Assembly (NCBI RefSeq): GCF_016894445.1
Contig: NZ_CP056775.1
Location: forward strand, 3,226,001-3,290,000
Reading direction: 5' to 3'
DNA length: 64,000 nucleotides
From: Dyadobacter sandarakinus
Lineage (GTDB): Bacteria; Bacteroidota; Bacteroidia; Cytophagales; Spirosomataceae
Each line of letters opens with the position of its first letter. Position 1 is the first letter of the stretch. This document shows, piece after piece, positions 1 to 8,615 of this stretch. The position numbers and the translations under genes were made by a program. The notes under the pieces are model-generated. The model saw only the letters and a list, made by a program, of their open reading frames with translations, was not told the origin of the DNA and did no database searches.

Positions 1-461
1 GACTTGGCTGAAAAACCGCCGAATACCACGGAGTGAATGGCACCGATCCGCGCACAGGCCAGCACAGCTACGGTAAGCTCAGGCACCATCGGCAGGTAAA
101 TGCAGACCCGGTCGCCTTTTTTTACCCCATATTTTTTAAGAACATTGGCAAAACGACAAACACGTTCGTGTAAGACGCGGTATGTGATCGTAACTGAGCT
201 GTCTTCGGGATCATTGGGTTCCCAGATGATGGCTGCCTGATCACCCCTTACTTCCAGATGACGGTCAAGGGCATTTTCAGTGACATTCAGTACACCGCCT
301 TCAAACCATTTGGTACGGCCTTCATTGAAGTCCCAGCTCAGGACCCTCTTCCACGGTTTTTTCCATTGAAATTGTTGGGCTACTTCCGCCCAGTAACCTT
401 CGGGATCGTCTACACTTTGCTTGTAGGCAGTCTGATACTCTTCAAAGGTTCTGATTCTCAT
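1..461 (-). CDS. acs: Acetyl-CoA synthetase, N-terminal part (cut by window edge)
   Basis: The reading frame runs off the left edge. The 153 visible residues start at an ATG at 459-461 ([15 protein letters not shown]) and match the N-terminal cap and start of the AMP-forming adenylation domain of acetyl-CoA synthetase. Family signatures include a tryptophan-rich cap with [18 protein letters not shown], then [13 protein letters not shown] and [12 protein letters not shown] near residues 115-151. The family activates acetate to acetyl-CoA through acetyl-AMP in the cytoplasm. The catalytic and CoA-binding parts lie outside the window, so a propionyl-CoA synthetase paralog is not fully excluded. 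It is divergent from the methyltransferase gene at 713. Confidence 0.93.
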   Translation of the reverse strand, partial: MRIRTFEEYQTAYKQSVDDPEGYWAEVAQQFQWKKPWKRVLSWDFNEGRTKWFEGGVLNVTENALDRHLEVRGDQAAIIWEPNDPEDSSVTITYRVLHERVCRFANVLKKYGVKKGDRVCIYLPMVPELTVAVLACARIGAIHSVVFGGFSAK

Positions 462-655
462 GATTGATTAAAGGTTAACTTAGGAAAACAGGATATTGGA
501 AGACAATTTATAATTTTCATTTGGTTAGTCCTACTCCCCCTAAAATGGATTTGCAGGCACCAGAACGTGACCAAACTGATAATCAGGACAAACTGGCGGG
601 CCTTCCGGGCAGATTACCGCATTAAAGTTTCTGTTCCTTTTTTAATGCTCCGGCA

Positions 656-688
656 TTTGCCTCTCCCTGCCAAAAAGAAGTACTTTCG
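656..688 (+). promoter_or_regulatory. Candidate Bacteroidota promoter (-33/-7) for the THUMP-like methyltransferase
   Basis: TTTG at 656-659, a 21-base spacer, then TACTTTCG at 681-688. This differs by one base from the TAnnTTTG -7 element of Bacteroidota. A transcript start near 695 would leave a short leader before the TTG start at 713, which supports that unusual start codon. Confidence 0.4.
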
Positions 689-712
689 GGTGTAGAAACA
701 GTTTGCAGAAAG

Positions 713-1948
713 TTGGAAAAGGATCAGCAAGGTCACGAAATACATCAGCAGGGCCCCGACCTGACGCAAGAAGAGGTCGCTTTTATCCAGGCTCACCTGC
801 GCGACGATCCCGGCCAGCTTGTTCTCCGGGCAGCACAGTTCAAGGGGCTCGATGTCCGGAAGCTTGCCGCCCAAATCCTGTCCAGGCAAAAAGCAGTACG
901 CAAGCTTCCGGAGTGGACTGCCCGGCCCGAACTGGTGTTTCCGCCCCCGTTGTCTGTGGAGCAATGCTCCTCGGAAGCCACAGCCCGGTACAAGGCATCC
1001 CTGGTTTCGGGGAACGTACTGACGGACCTCACAGGCGGCATGGGGATCGACTGCTTTTATATGGGACAAAAATTGCGGACTGTCCACTACTTTGAGCAGC
1101 AGGAGCAGGTTGCCCGTACAGCTGCCTTTAACTTCGGAGTACTTGGTGCTACTCACATTCAGGTGCATGCAACCGACGCAATGCAGGCCATGGGCCACGG
1201 CAGCCTTCCTTCTTCGGACTGGATCTTCGCGGACCCGGCCCGGCGCGATGCCAACAAAAACAAGGTCGTACTCCTGCGCGACTGTGAGCCGGACATGACT
1301 GTGGCAGTACCCTCACTGTTCCGTTTTGCACCCAAAATTTTAGTTAAAACTTCCCCCTTACTCGATATTGATCAGGCAGTGGCCGACCTCCGGTTTGTCA
1401 CAGAAGTACATGTGATTGGCTATGAGCAGGAATGCAAGGAACTGCTTTTTGTTCTGGAAGAAGATGCTCCTGCGAGCGAATTAACGATCCGGGCCAGGGT
1501 GATTAATGCTGAGGGAGCGGTCATGCACGAAGTTTGTTTTGACCGCCAGGCAGAGCGGGAAACAGCGGTTTCTTTCTCCGGTCCTCAGCAGTATTTGTAC
1601 GAGCCGCACGCCGCTGTACTCAAATCGGGAGCATTCAGGACGGTAGCGGCAACTTTCGATGTAAAAAAGCTGGCCTTAAACAGTCACTTGTATACTTCGG
1701 AGCAGCTGCAATCCGGTTTCCCGGGGAGAATCTTCGAAGTAGTGGCTGTATGCAAGCCCGATATGAAGGAAATTGCACGGATAATGGGCGGGGATAAAGC
1801 CAACCTGACTACCCGCAACTTCCCCGCAAAGACAGAAGACCTGCGCAAGAAGTGGAAACTGAAAGAGGGCGGAGCGTTTTACCTGTTTGCCACTACCCTT
1901 TCCGACCAGTCCAAAGTGGTAATTGTAACCAGAAAAGCAGGTTTTTAG
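713..1948 (+). CDS. THUMP-like domain class I SAM-dependent methyltransferase
   Basis: A 411-residue protein of the Bacteroidota THUMP-like family. The N-terminal helical part (about 1-95) is followed by a Rossmann methyltransferase domain with the glycine-rich SAM loop LTDLTGGMGIDCFYMG near residue 103. The motif-IV-like segment WIFADPARRD lies near 169-178, and the C-terminal THUMP-like part carries KPDMKEIARIMGGDKANLTTRNFP. A nucleic-acid base methyltransferase role is likely from the fold, but the substrate cannot be read from sequence. No ATG occurs in frame between the upstream stop at 623-625 and the conserved region, so TTG at 713 is the best start. Its stop overlaps the convergent ArsC-like gene by 4 bases. 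Confidence 0.85.
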   Translation: MEKDQQGHEIHQQGPDLTQEEVAFIQAHLRDDPGQLVLRAAQFKGLDVRKLAAQILSRQKAVRKLPEWTARPELVFPPPLSVEQCSSEATARYKASLVSGNVLTDLTGGMGIDCFYMGQKLRTVHYFEQQEQVARTAAFNFGVLGATHIQVHATDAMQAMGHGSLPSSDWIFADPARRDANKNKVVLLRDCEPDMTVAVPSLFRFAPKILVKTSPLLDIDQAVADLRFVTEVHVIGYEQECKELLFVLEEDAPASELTIRARVINAEGAVMHEVCFDRQAERETAVSFSGPQQYLYEPHAAVLKSGAFRTVAATFDVKKLALNSHLYTSEQLQSGFPGRIFEVVAVCKPDMKEIARIMGGDKANLTTRNFPAKTEDLRKKWKLKEGGAFYLFATTLSDQSKVVIVTRKAGF

Positions 1949-2298
1949 AGAAACTTGTCTTGGTACTCTTTTTCTGAAAAGCCCAGCGTCACGGCCTTAC
2001 CCGAGGCATCCTCCACAACCGGACGCTTGATGACGGACGTATTTGCGATCATGAGCTTTGCTGCCGATTTTTCATCCGTGATGGATTGCTTTTGCTCATC
2101 TGTAAGTGCTTTCCAGGTAGTACCCGCCTTATTCACGAGCTTGTCCCAGGGAAATACCCGGAACCATTCATTCAGTTTTTCCTCCGTAATCCCTTTCTTT
2201 TTATAATCGTGAAACTCGTAGCTGATCTTATGGAGATCAAGCCAGGCCCGTACTTTTTGTACTGTATTACAATTAGGTATCCCGTAAACTGTCAACAT
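1945..2298 (-). CDS. ArsC/Spx-family thioredoxin-fold protein (YffB type)
   Basis: A 117-residue single-domain protein with the ArsC fold. It begins LTVYGIPNCNTVQKVRAWL, with a single cysteine (Cys10) followed by NTVQK, then WKALTDEQK and the conserved NTSVIKRPVV segment near 87-96. There is no CxxC as in Spx and no glutaredoxin-type second cysteine. This is the YffB-like pattern, whose true substrate is unresolved even in studied relatives, so arsenate reduction should not be assumed. It starts 19 bases after the dicarboxylate symporter stop and may be cotranscribed with it. Its 3' end overlaps the convergent methyltransferase by 4 bases. Confidence 0.85.
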   Translation of the reverse strand: MLTVYGIPNCNTVQKVRAWLDLHKISYEFHDYKKKGITEEKLNEWFRVFPWDKLVNKAGTTWKALTDEQKQSITDEKSAAKLMIANTSVIKRPVVEDASGKAVTLGFSEKEYQDKFL

Positions 2299-2317
2299 AG
2301 GGTGGTTTGAAAAACAA

Positions 2318-3718
2318 CTATACTTCTGTAATTACCGGCTCGTCTTCGGCCACATCTTCCGCATGCATTTTGGTATCATCGAGCTCGCCTTCCCAGCGTG
2401 CGATCACAGCCGTAGCCAGGCAGTTACCCGTCACATTGACCGAAGTACGGGCCATATCCATCAGCTCATCAATACCCATAATCAGCAATACCGGCCACTC
2501 GGGCATACCGAAGTTGGCGATGGCGCCGAGCAGGATCACCAGTGTGGCCCGCGGAATACCCGCTACCCCCTTGCTGGTAAGCATTAGTAGAAAAACCATG
2601 GACAGCTGCTGCCCCCACGACATTTCAGTGCCGGTAGCCTGGGCCACGAACACCGTTGCTAAGGCAAGGTAAAGGGTCGAACCGTCAAGATTGAAGCTAT
2701 AACCCGTCGGCATGACAAAGGATACGATTTGGCGGGGTACACCAAACTTCTCCATTTTTTCCATGGCTTTGGGTAATGCAGCCTCGGAGCTGGTGGTAGA
2801 AAACGCGATGGAGACGGGTTCCAGAATGGTTTTTGCAAACTTGAATACCGGAATACGCGCGATCAAAGCAACCGGCACAAAGACCACCAGAATAAATACA
2901 AACAATGCACAGTACAGCGTAGCCAGCAGCAAAGCCAGGTTTCTCAGAACGTCAATGCCCATATGACCCACCGTTTCCGCGATGGCAGCTCCCACGCCGA
3001 TGGGCGCAAAAAGCATGATGATCTTGGTAAATTTGAACATTACCTCGGCCAGCAGCTCCACACCATGTACAAAACGCTCCTTTTTGCCGGCAGGCAGCAA
3101 TGCAAGGCTGATTCCGAACAATACGCTGAATACCACAATCTGCAATACTTCACCGTGGTAGATGGATTTGGCGATGTTTTCGGGAAAAGAGTGAGTGATA
3201 ATTTCCTGCCATCCTTTCTGCTCCACTTTGGGCAGGGCCGCATTGAGCGTTTCCGGGGGAATAATGCCCGCACCCGGCTGAAACCAGTTGGCAAAAAGCA
3301 AGCCGATAATCAGTGCAAAAGTAGTAACCACTTCAAAGTAAAGAAGTGATTTCCAGCCCATACGGCCTACTTGTTTCAGGTCCGAGTGGCCCGCTATACC
3401 TGTTACGAGCGTTGCAAAAAGCAGGGGCGCAATCACCGTTTTGATCATCTGCAGGAAGATCTGCCGCAGGAAATGCAGCTCGGTACCGAGCTTTGGAAAA
3501 TCGTACCCGATCTCGGTTCCTACCAGCATGGAAACCAGAATGGAGGTAGTAAGATTTTTTTTGATCACCGCGTAAATGATCAGCCCGGCCAATGCCAGCC
3601 AGCGCAGCCCGAGCAGCACATTTCCGTCTATGGGCACGATGTCGTAAGCGCTGAGTACGGTAGTAATGGCTGCAATCGTGACGAGGGCGAAATTGATGAC
3701 GGTAATCTTGCTCTTCAT
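2318..3718 (-). CDS. Dicarboxylate/amino acid:cation symporter (DAACS, GltP/DctA family)
   Basis: A 466-residue inner-membrane protein with about eight hydrophobic segments plus two re-entrant loops. Family signatures are clear: the serine-rich hairpin FSTTSSEAALPKAM, the TM7 motif PTGYSFNLDGSTLY (equivalent of NMDGT), the second hairpin TSKGVAGIPRAT, and the TM8 motif DMARTSVNVTGN. These transporters import C4-dicarboxylates, glutamate or aspartate with sodium or protons. The RTSVNVTGN arginine points to acidic substrates, but the exact one cannot be assigned. It is divergent from the universal stress protein gene, with a 366-base gap, and is followed by the ArsC-like gene. Confidence 0.93.
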   Translation of the reverse strand: MKSKITVINFALVTIAAITTVLSAYDIVPIDGNVLLGLRWLALAGLIIYAVIKKNLTTSILVSMLVGTEIGYDFPKLGTELHFLRQIFLQMIKTVIAPLLFATLVTGIAGHSDLKQVGRMGWKSLLYFEVVTTFALIIGLLFANWFQPGAGIIPPETLNAALPKVEQKGWQEIITHSFPENIAKSIYHGEVLQIVVFSVLFGISLALLPAGKKERFVHGVELLAEVMFKFTKIIMLFAPIGVGAAIAETVGHMGIDVLRNLALLLATLYCALFVFILVVFVPVALIARIPVFKFAKTILEPVSIAFSTTSSEAALPKAMEKMEKFGVPRQIVSFVMPTGYSFNLDGSTLYLALATVFVAQATGTEMSWGQQLSMVFLLMLTSKGVAGIPRATLVILLGAIANFGMPEWPVLLIMGIDELMDMARTSVNVTGNCLATAVIARWEGELDDTKMHAEDVAEDEPVITEV

Positions 3719-4084
3719 ATAAATCTTTAAGGTGAGTCTGTTCTATGACAGATGTAAACTTATGAAAAATCAATTTAAGCACAGTAACCCGGCAATAGGC
3801 ATTTACACTTACTTTCAAAATTAAAAAGTACTTTATGCAGATACTATTTTACTATTATATGGCAAATGCGTAATCAGAAGAAATTTATTTCTGTTTAAAT
3901 AAAAATAAATGCAAAGCTGGTGTAACCACTATCTCAGCTACGGGCATAGAATTTTCGCCTTTGTACGGGCAGGCTGGCTGACCAGGCTTGTGATGTTTTT
4001 GTTAAAACCAGGACGCGCCTTGGTTTCAGCAGCTAAATTTGATATGTTGGGAATCCACAGGGTCCATTCTAATCCGCTTCTGCT
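3719..4084. other. Divergent intergenic region between symporter and universal stress protein genes
   Basis: 366 bases without a credible gene. The middle (about 3820-3915) is strongly AT-rich and probably carries both promoters. A TAAATTTG box at 4034-4041 points toward the stress protein gene. I see no RNA gene or terminator here. Confidence 0.6.
4034..4041 (+). promoter_or_regulatory. Candidate -7 box TAAATTTG upstream of the universal stress protein
   Basis: An exact match to TAnnTTTG, 43 bases before the ATG at 4085. No good TTTG -33 element lies at the expected 19-22 base spacing, so the call rests on the -7 box and its position alone. Confidence 0.35.
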
Positions 4085-4936
4085 ATGAACAGAATTCTTA
4101 TACCGATAGATTTTTCGGAAAACGCCGTGCATGCGCTTGCCGCAGCCAAAATTTTGGCTGAACCGGGACAAACCGAACTGCTCGTACTCCATGCCTACGA
4201 GCCTTACATAGCCGACGTGAATGTTAGGCCGGGCAACATGATGCCGGGCATTGCCACGCCCGATTTCCTTTCCCTCACCAATGACCTGGAAGACGAGTTC
4301 AAGAAAAAACTTGAACAATATACGGCCGAGCTCAGGGCTGAGGGTTACCAGGCCGAGGCGCTGTGGGTACTCGGGTCACTGCAATCCGCTGTGGAAGACG
4401 CCGCTGCCGAGTACAAGCCGAACATGATCATCATTGGCCGCACCGGCACAGGCGGCTTTCTGGACAAGCTGATCGGCACCTCGGCAACCCAGCTTGCGAT
4501 GCATTCGGCTTGTCCGGTTATGGTTATCCCGCCCCAGGCAACGCCGCGCAAATTTCTGAACGTCGTGTATGCCACACAGTTCGAGTACGACGAAACCGAT
4601 ATCCTGAAAGAGGTGTATGTGCTCATGAACTACCTGGGTGCCAGGCTTACGCTGCTGAAAGTACAGGCCGAGCACCAGCCCAACATTCAGCCCGACAACC
4701 AGTACATCAATGAGATCAAGTCTGAATTTGCGATTACGGATGCAGATATTGTGGTTCGTACCGCAAAACACGCGCTCGATGGCATCGAAGATTATTGTGA
4801 CGAAACCCGGGCCGACCTGCTGATTATGTCCGCCCGCGAAAGATCGTTCATAGAAGAGTTTCTGATTAATCCTTCGGTGACAAAAAAGCTGATCGTGGAT
4901 ACCCATATTCCATTGCTCGTTTTTCATCTGAAATAG
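4085..4936 (+). CDS. Tandem-domain universal stress protein
   Basis: 283 residues made of two Usp domains (about 1-145 and 150-283). The first begins MNRILIPIDFSENAVHALAA and has the nucleotide-binding glycine motif GRTGTGGFLDKLIGTSA, ending CPVMVIP. The second keeps the fold (LLIMSARERSFIEEFLINPS, then IPLLVFHLK) but lacks the G-x2-G-x9-G(S/T) motif, so only the first half is predicted to bind ATP. Such proteins are cytoplasmic stress or energy-state sensors. The gene is followed 25 bases later by corA, so the two probably form an operon. Confidence 0.92.
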   Translation: MNRILIPIDFSENAVHALAAAKILAEPGQTELLVLHAYEPYIADVNVRPGNMMPGIATPDFLSLTNDLEDEFKKKLEQYTAELRAEGYQAEALWVLGSLQSAVEDAAAEYKPNMIIIGRTGTGGFLDKLIGTSATQLAMHSACPVMVIPPQATPRKFLNVVYATQFEYDETDILKEVYVLMNYLGARLTLLKVQAEHQPNIQPDNQYINEIKSEFAITDADIVVRTAKHALDGIEDYCDETRADLLIMSARERSFIEEFLINPSVTKKLIVDTHIPLLVFHLK

Positions 4937-4961
4937 GCAATGTGCCTGACACCAATGCATT

Positions 4962-6065
4962 ATGGAGCAAAATGAACTGAAAACACACGTCGGCAAACGC
5001 AAACGTTACAAGCGCAAAAACCTGCTGACCTCACCCGGTACGCTGACATACATCGGGCCCGAGGTAGAGATGAAAACCAAGGTGCGGCGCATCCGGTATA
5101 ATGAAAATGGTGTTTCCAATGAGCTTGTAAAATCATTGAAAGAATGTCTGCCCGCGCAGAATGGCGAAAAAGTTACTACCTGGCTGGACGTTGACGGGAT
5201 CCACGAGACCGGCCTGATCGAGAAGCTGGGACAACTTTATCATCTGCATCCGCTGCTGCTGGAAGATGTGGTCAATACCGAGCACAAGCCCAAGCTGGAA
5301 TTTTATGATGCAGGCTACCTTTTTATCACACTCAAAATGCTGCATGTGGAGTCGTCTTCGCCCATTTGCATCAGCCCTGAGCATGTCAGCTTTGTGCTTG
5401 GCACCGACTACCTGCTTTCTTTCCAGGAAGAGCTCACCAATGATATTTTCAGCCCGGTACTGACCCGGCTCGAAGCTTCTGCCGGCAAAACGCGCCGCCA
5501 CGGCCCCGACTACCTGCTTTTTGCGTTGCTCGACATTGTGATCGACAATTACTTCATCGTGCTCGAACAACTCGGCGACGCGCTGGACAAAACTGAAGAT
5601 GAGGTAATCAGCAGGGCGGATGATTTTTCGCTCAAAGACCTGTACGCATTGAAACGCGAGCTGACAGTGGCGCGCAGGCTGATCTGGCCGGTACGGGACA
5701 TGATCAACCAGCTGATCCGGGAAGACAATACCATGCTCAGCAAAGACATCATACCGTACTACCGCGATCTTTATGACCATGTAATGCAGGTGATCGACAC
5801 CATTGATTCGTACCGCGAGCTCGTAGCAAGCCTGGTGGACGTGCATTTGTCGACCATCAGCAACCGGATGAATTCGGTAATGAAAACGCTGACGATTTTT
5901 TCAGCCGTATTTATGCCGCTGACCTTTATCGTGGGTGTGTACGGGATGAATTTCGACAACATGCCCGAGCTGCATTCCCGGTACGGGTACTTCTATGTGT
6001 GGGGAGTGATGGCGGTGGTCACGGTTGCGCTGATCCTTTATTTTAAATCAAAAAAGTGGATGTAG
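4962..6065 (+). CDS. corA: CorA-family magnesium/cobalt transporter
   Basis: 367 residues: a large N-terminal cytoplasmic domain of beta strands and long helices (including LGDALDKTEDEVISRADDFS), then two C-terminal membrane helices. The first helix ends in the selectivity motif YGMNFDNMPE, and the protein finishes with a short basic tail (KSKKWM). CorA pentamers admit Mg2+, with Co2+ and Ni2+ as side substrates. The N-terminus has a basic extension (KRKRYKRKN), so it may be slightly longer than typical. It lies 25 bases downstream of the stress protein gene and is probably cotranscribed. Confidence 0.94.
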   Translation: MEQNELKTHVGKRKRYKRKNLLTSPGTLTYIGPEVEMKTKVRRIRYNENGVSNELVKSLKECLPAQNGEKVTTWLDVDGIHETGLIEKLGQLYHLHPLLLEDVVNTEHKPKLEFYDAGYLFITLKMLHVESSSPICISPEHVSFVLGTDYLLSFQEELTNDIFSPVLTRLEASAGKTRRHGPDYLLFALLDIVIDNYFIVLEQLGDALDKTEDEVISRADDFSLKDLYALKRELTVARRLIWPVRDMINQLIREDNTMLSKDIIPYYRDLYDHVMQVIDTIDSYRELVASLVDVHLSTISNRMNSVMKTLTIFSAVFMPLTFIVGVYGMNFDNMPELHSRYGYFYVWGVMAVVTVALILYFKSKKWM

Positions 6066-6113
6066 CGGCCGGCAATAATTCCACTTTTCGTCCTGATCAT
6101 CTGTGTGGATTGA

Positions 6114-6121
6114 TACCTTTG
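6114..6121 (+). promoter_or_regulatory. Candidate -7 box TACCTTTG before murF-alr
   Basis: An exact TAnnTTTG match ending 10 bases before the first ATG (6132). A transcript start about 6-7 bases downstream would leave almost no leader for that ATG. The second in-frame ATG at 6144 would have about 16 bases and may be the real start. Confidence 0.45.
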
Positions 6122-6131
6122 TGCTCTCAAA

Positions 6132-8615
6132 ATGCATTTTGAAATGAGCATTACAGGATACTACCCGCAAACCATTGCTACCAAGGCCACTTACCTGCTT
6201 ACCGACAGCCGCCAGCTTTCTTTTCCTGAACAAAGCATTTTTTTCGCGATCAAAGGCGCCCGTCATGACGGACACCAATATGTGCAGGAACTGTATGACA
6301 AAGGTGTGCGGGAGTTTGTGCTGGAAGAAGCCTCATGGACAGCCGAATTGCAGGAGCAGGCAGCAGCCTGGACCGATGCGGAGCTATATGTAGTGCCGTC
6401 TGCAATCCGGGCTATGCAGCAGCTGGTAGCGCAGCGGCGCCGGAGCTTCCATATCCCGGTGGTCGGAATTGCGGGAAGTAATGGTAAAACGATTGTCAAA
6501 GAATGGCTTGTGCAGCTTCTATCCCCCGATCAGCGGATCGTGGCCAGTCCGAAAAGCTATAATTCGCAGATCGGCGTACCGCTGTCTGTCTGGAACATGG
6601 GGCCGGAGCATACGCTGGGGATATTCGAGGCCGGGATCTCTCAGGCCCATGAAATGGAATACCTGCAACCTGTCATGCAGCCTACGACAGGTATTTTTAC
6701 CAATATCGGCAGCGCCCACAATGATGGCTTCCGCAGTAACAAGCAGAAAATCACCGAAAAACTGCGCCTGTTTACCAAAGTACGCAAGCTCATTTACCGG
6801 AAAGACTATACCCAGGTAGACCAGGAAATTGTGTTGATTTTACAGCCTGTCAATGCATTTCTGCAGGCTTTAAGCTGGGCTACCGCTACCGCAGCCGACG
6901 TAACCGTGCGCTTTGAACCGGATCAAACCGGCGCGACCATTGCACTTTCAGGAAAGCTTGGCGTGCACCGGTTCCATACCGGTTTCAAAGACGAGGCTTC
7001 GCTGGAAAACCTTACCCACTGCATCGTCTTTATGCTCGATTTCGGAGTGAAGGCCGAGGTAATTTCCCAGCGCATTGCATTGCTGAAGCCCGTCTCCATG
7101 CGTCTTGAACTGAAAGAGGGCATTCACCACAGCCACATCATTGACGATACTTATAACAATGACCTGCAGGGGCTGACCATGGCGCTGAACTTTCTTGTGC
7201 AGCAGGAGCAGCATGCGCGGAAAACCGTCATCCTGTCGGACGTACTGCAAACCGGGCAGACGCCGGCAGAGCTGTACCGGACCATTGGGAAGCTACTGGC
7301 CGAAAAAGGAATCCACCGGATTGTCGGGATCGGGCCGGAGATCAGCAGCCAGCAGGAGCTTTTTGACATTCCTTTCAAGGAATTTTATCCGGGTACGGAC
7401 GCATTTCTGCAAAGCTTCAACTTTTCGTCTATATCCGACAATCTGGTACTTGTAAAGGGAGCACGTCCTTTTTCATTTGAAAAAATCATTCACCGGCTCC
7501 AACAGAAAGCGCATGGTACCGTGCTGGAAATCAACCTCGATGCACTGGTACATAATCTTAACTTCTACCGCTCCCAAAAGGCTTCCGGCACCAGGGTGAT
7601 GGTAATGGTCAAAGCATTTGCATATGGCAGCGGCAGTACGGAAGTGGCTGCATTGCTGCAGTACCATCGGGTAGATTACCTGGGTGTGGCGTATGCAGAC
7701 GAGGGTGTGGCACTTCGCCAGAACGGGATTAACCTGCCAGTTATGGTTATGAATGCATCCCCTTCCACCTTCGACCTCCTGATCAGCTACCAGCTCGAAC
7801 CTGAAATTTACAGCCGGCAGGTGCTGGAAGAGTGGATTGAGTACATTGGGGAGAACAAAGCAGGATTGAATCTCCCTCCGATACACCTCAAACTGGACAC
7901 CGGGATGCACCGGCTCGGGTTCGTGGAAAATGACCTCGACTGGCTGGAAGCCAAGCTAGAAAGCTGCCCTGCATTGAAGGTGGCATCTGTTTTCTCGCAT
8001 CTGGTAGGGGCAGACGAAGGTGTGCACAATGAATTTTCGCGGGAGCAGTTTGCCCATTTCAGCCGGTGGACTGCGCGGCTTGAAAAAACATTGGGCTACA
8101 TGCCCCTGCGCCATATTCTTAATTCGGCAGGCATTGTGCGCTTTCCCGAATACCGGATGGATATGGTACGGCTCGGCATCGGGTTATATGGTGTAGAGGC
8201 TACCGGCCGCGAGCAGGATGCATTGCAACCGGTGGGTACGCTCAAAACCATTATCTCGCAAATCAAACACCTTAAAGCTGGCGAAACGGTAGGTTATAGC
8301 CGTAAAGGTGTGCTCGATCATAATGCCGCCATTGCTACCATCGCCATCGGGTATGCCGACGGCTACGATCGCCGGCTTGGCAATGGAATCGGGAAGGTGT
8401 GGGTGAATGGTACGCCCTGCCCTACCGTAGGGAACATCTGCATGGATATGACCATGATTGATGTTACAGGCGTTTCTGCTGCGGAAGGCGACGAAGTAAT
8501 TGTATTCGGAAAAGAAATGCCGATCACCGAGCTGGCCCGGGAGATCCATACCATTCCGTATGAAATCCTGACGGGGATCGGTGACCGGGTAAAAAGGGTA
8601 TTTTACAAAGAGTGA
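6132..8615 (+). CDS. murF-alr: Bifunctional MurF (UDP-MurNAc-tripeptide:D-Ala-D-Ala ligase) / alanine racemase
   Basis: An 827-residue fusion. Residues about 1-455 are MurF, with the P-loop GIAGSNGKTIVKEWL near 112-126 and the substrate segment KSYNSQIGVPLSVWNM. Residues about 460-827 are a fold-type III alanine racemase, with the PLP lysine at about 494 in MVMVKAFAYGSG, the catalytic-tyrosine region TVGYSRKG, and IGYADGYDRR. One polypeptide thus makes D-alanine from L-alanine and loads D-Ala-D-Ala onto the peptidoglycan precursor, although the D-Ala-D-Ala ligase (Ddl) is not in this window. The fusion is known in Bacteroidota. ATG 6144 (MSITGYYPQ) is an alternative start. The 3' end overlaps convergent ppk by 13 bases. 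Confidence 0.95.
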   Translation: MHFEMSITGYYPQTIATKATYLLTDSRQLSFPEQSIFFAIKGARHDGHQYVQELYDKGVREFVLEEASWTAELQEQAAAWTDAELYVVPSAIRAMQQLVAQRRRSFHIPVVGIAGSNGKTIVKEWLVQLLSPDQRIVASPKSYNSQIGVPLSVWNMGPEHTLGIFEAGISQAHEMEYLQPVMQPTTGIFTNIGSAHNDGFRSNKQKITEKLRLFTKVRKLIYRKDYTQVDQEIVLILQPVNAFLQALSWATATAADVTVRFEPDQTGATIALSGKLGVHRFHTGFKDEASLENLTHCIVFMLDFGVKAEVISQRIALLKPVSMRLELKEGIHHSHIIDDTYNNDLQGLTMALNFLVQQEQHARKTVILSDVLQTGQTPAELYRTIGKLLAEKGIHRIVGIGPEISSQQELFDIPFKEFYPGTDAFLQSFNFSSISDNLVLVKGARPFSFEKIIHRLQQKAHGTVLEINLDALVHNLNFYRSQKASGTRVMVMVKAFAYGSGSTEVAALLQYHRVDYLGVAYADEGVALRQNGINLPVMVMNASPSTFDLLISYQLEPEIYSRQVLEEWIEYIGENKAGLNLPPIHLKLDTGMHRLGFVENDLDWLEAKLESCPALKVASVFSHLVGADEGVHNEFSREQFAHFSRWTARLEKTLGYMPLRHILNSAGIVRFPEYRMDMVRLGIGLYGVEATGREQDALQPVGTLKTIISQIKHLKAGETVGYSRKGVLDHNAAIATIAIGYADGYDRRLGNGIGKVWVNGTPCPTVGNICMDMTMIDVTGVSAAEGDEVIVFGKEMPITELAREIHTIPYEILTGIGDRVKRVFYKE

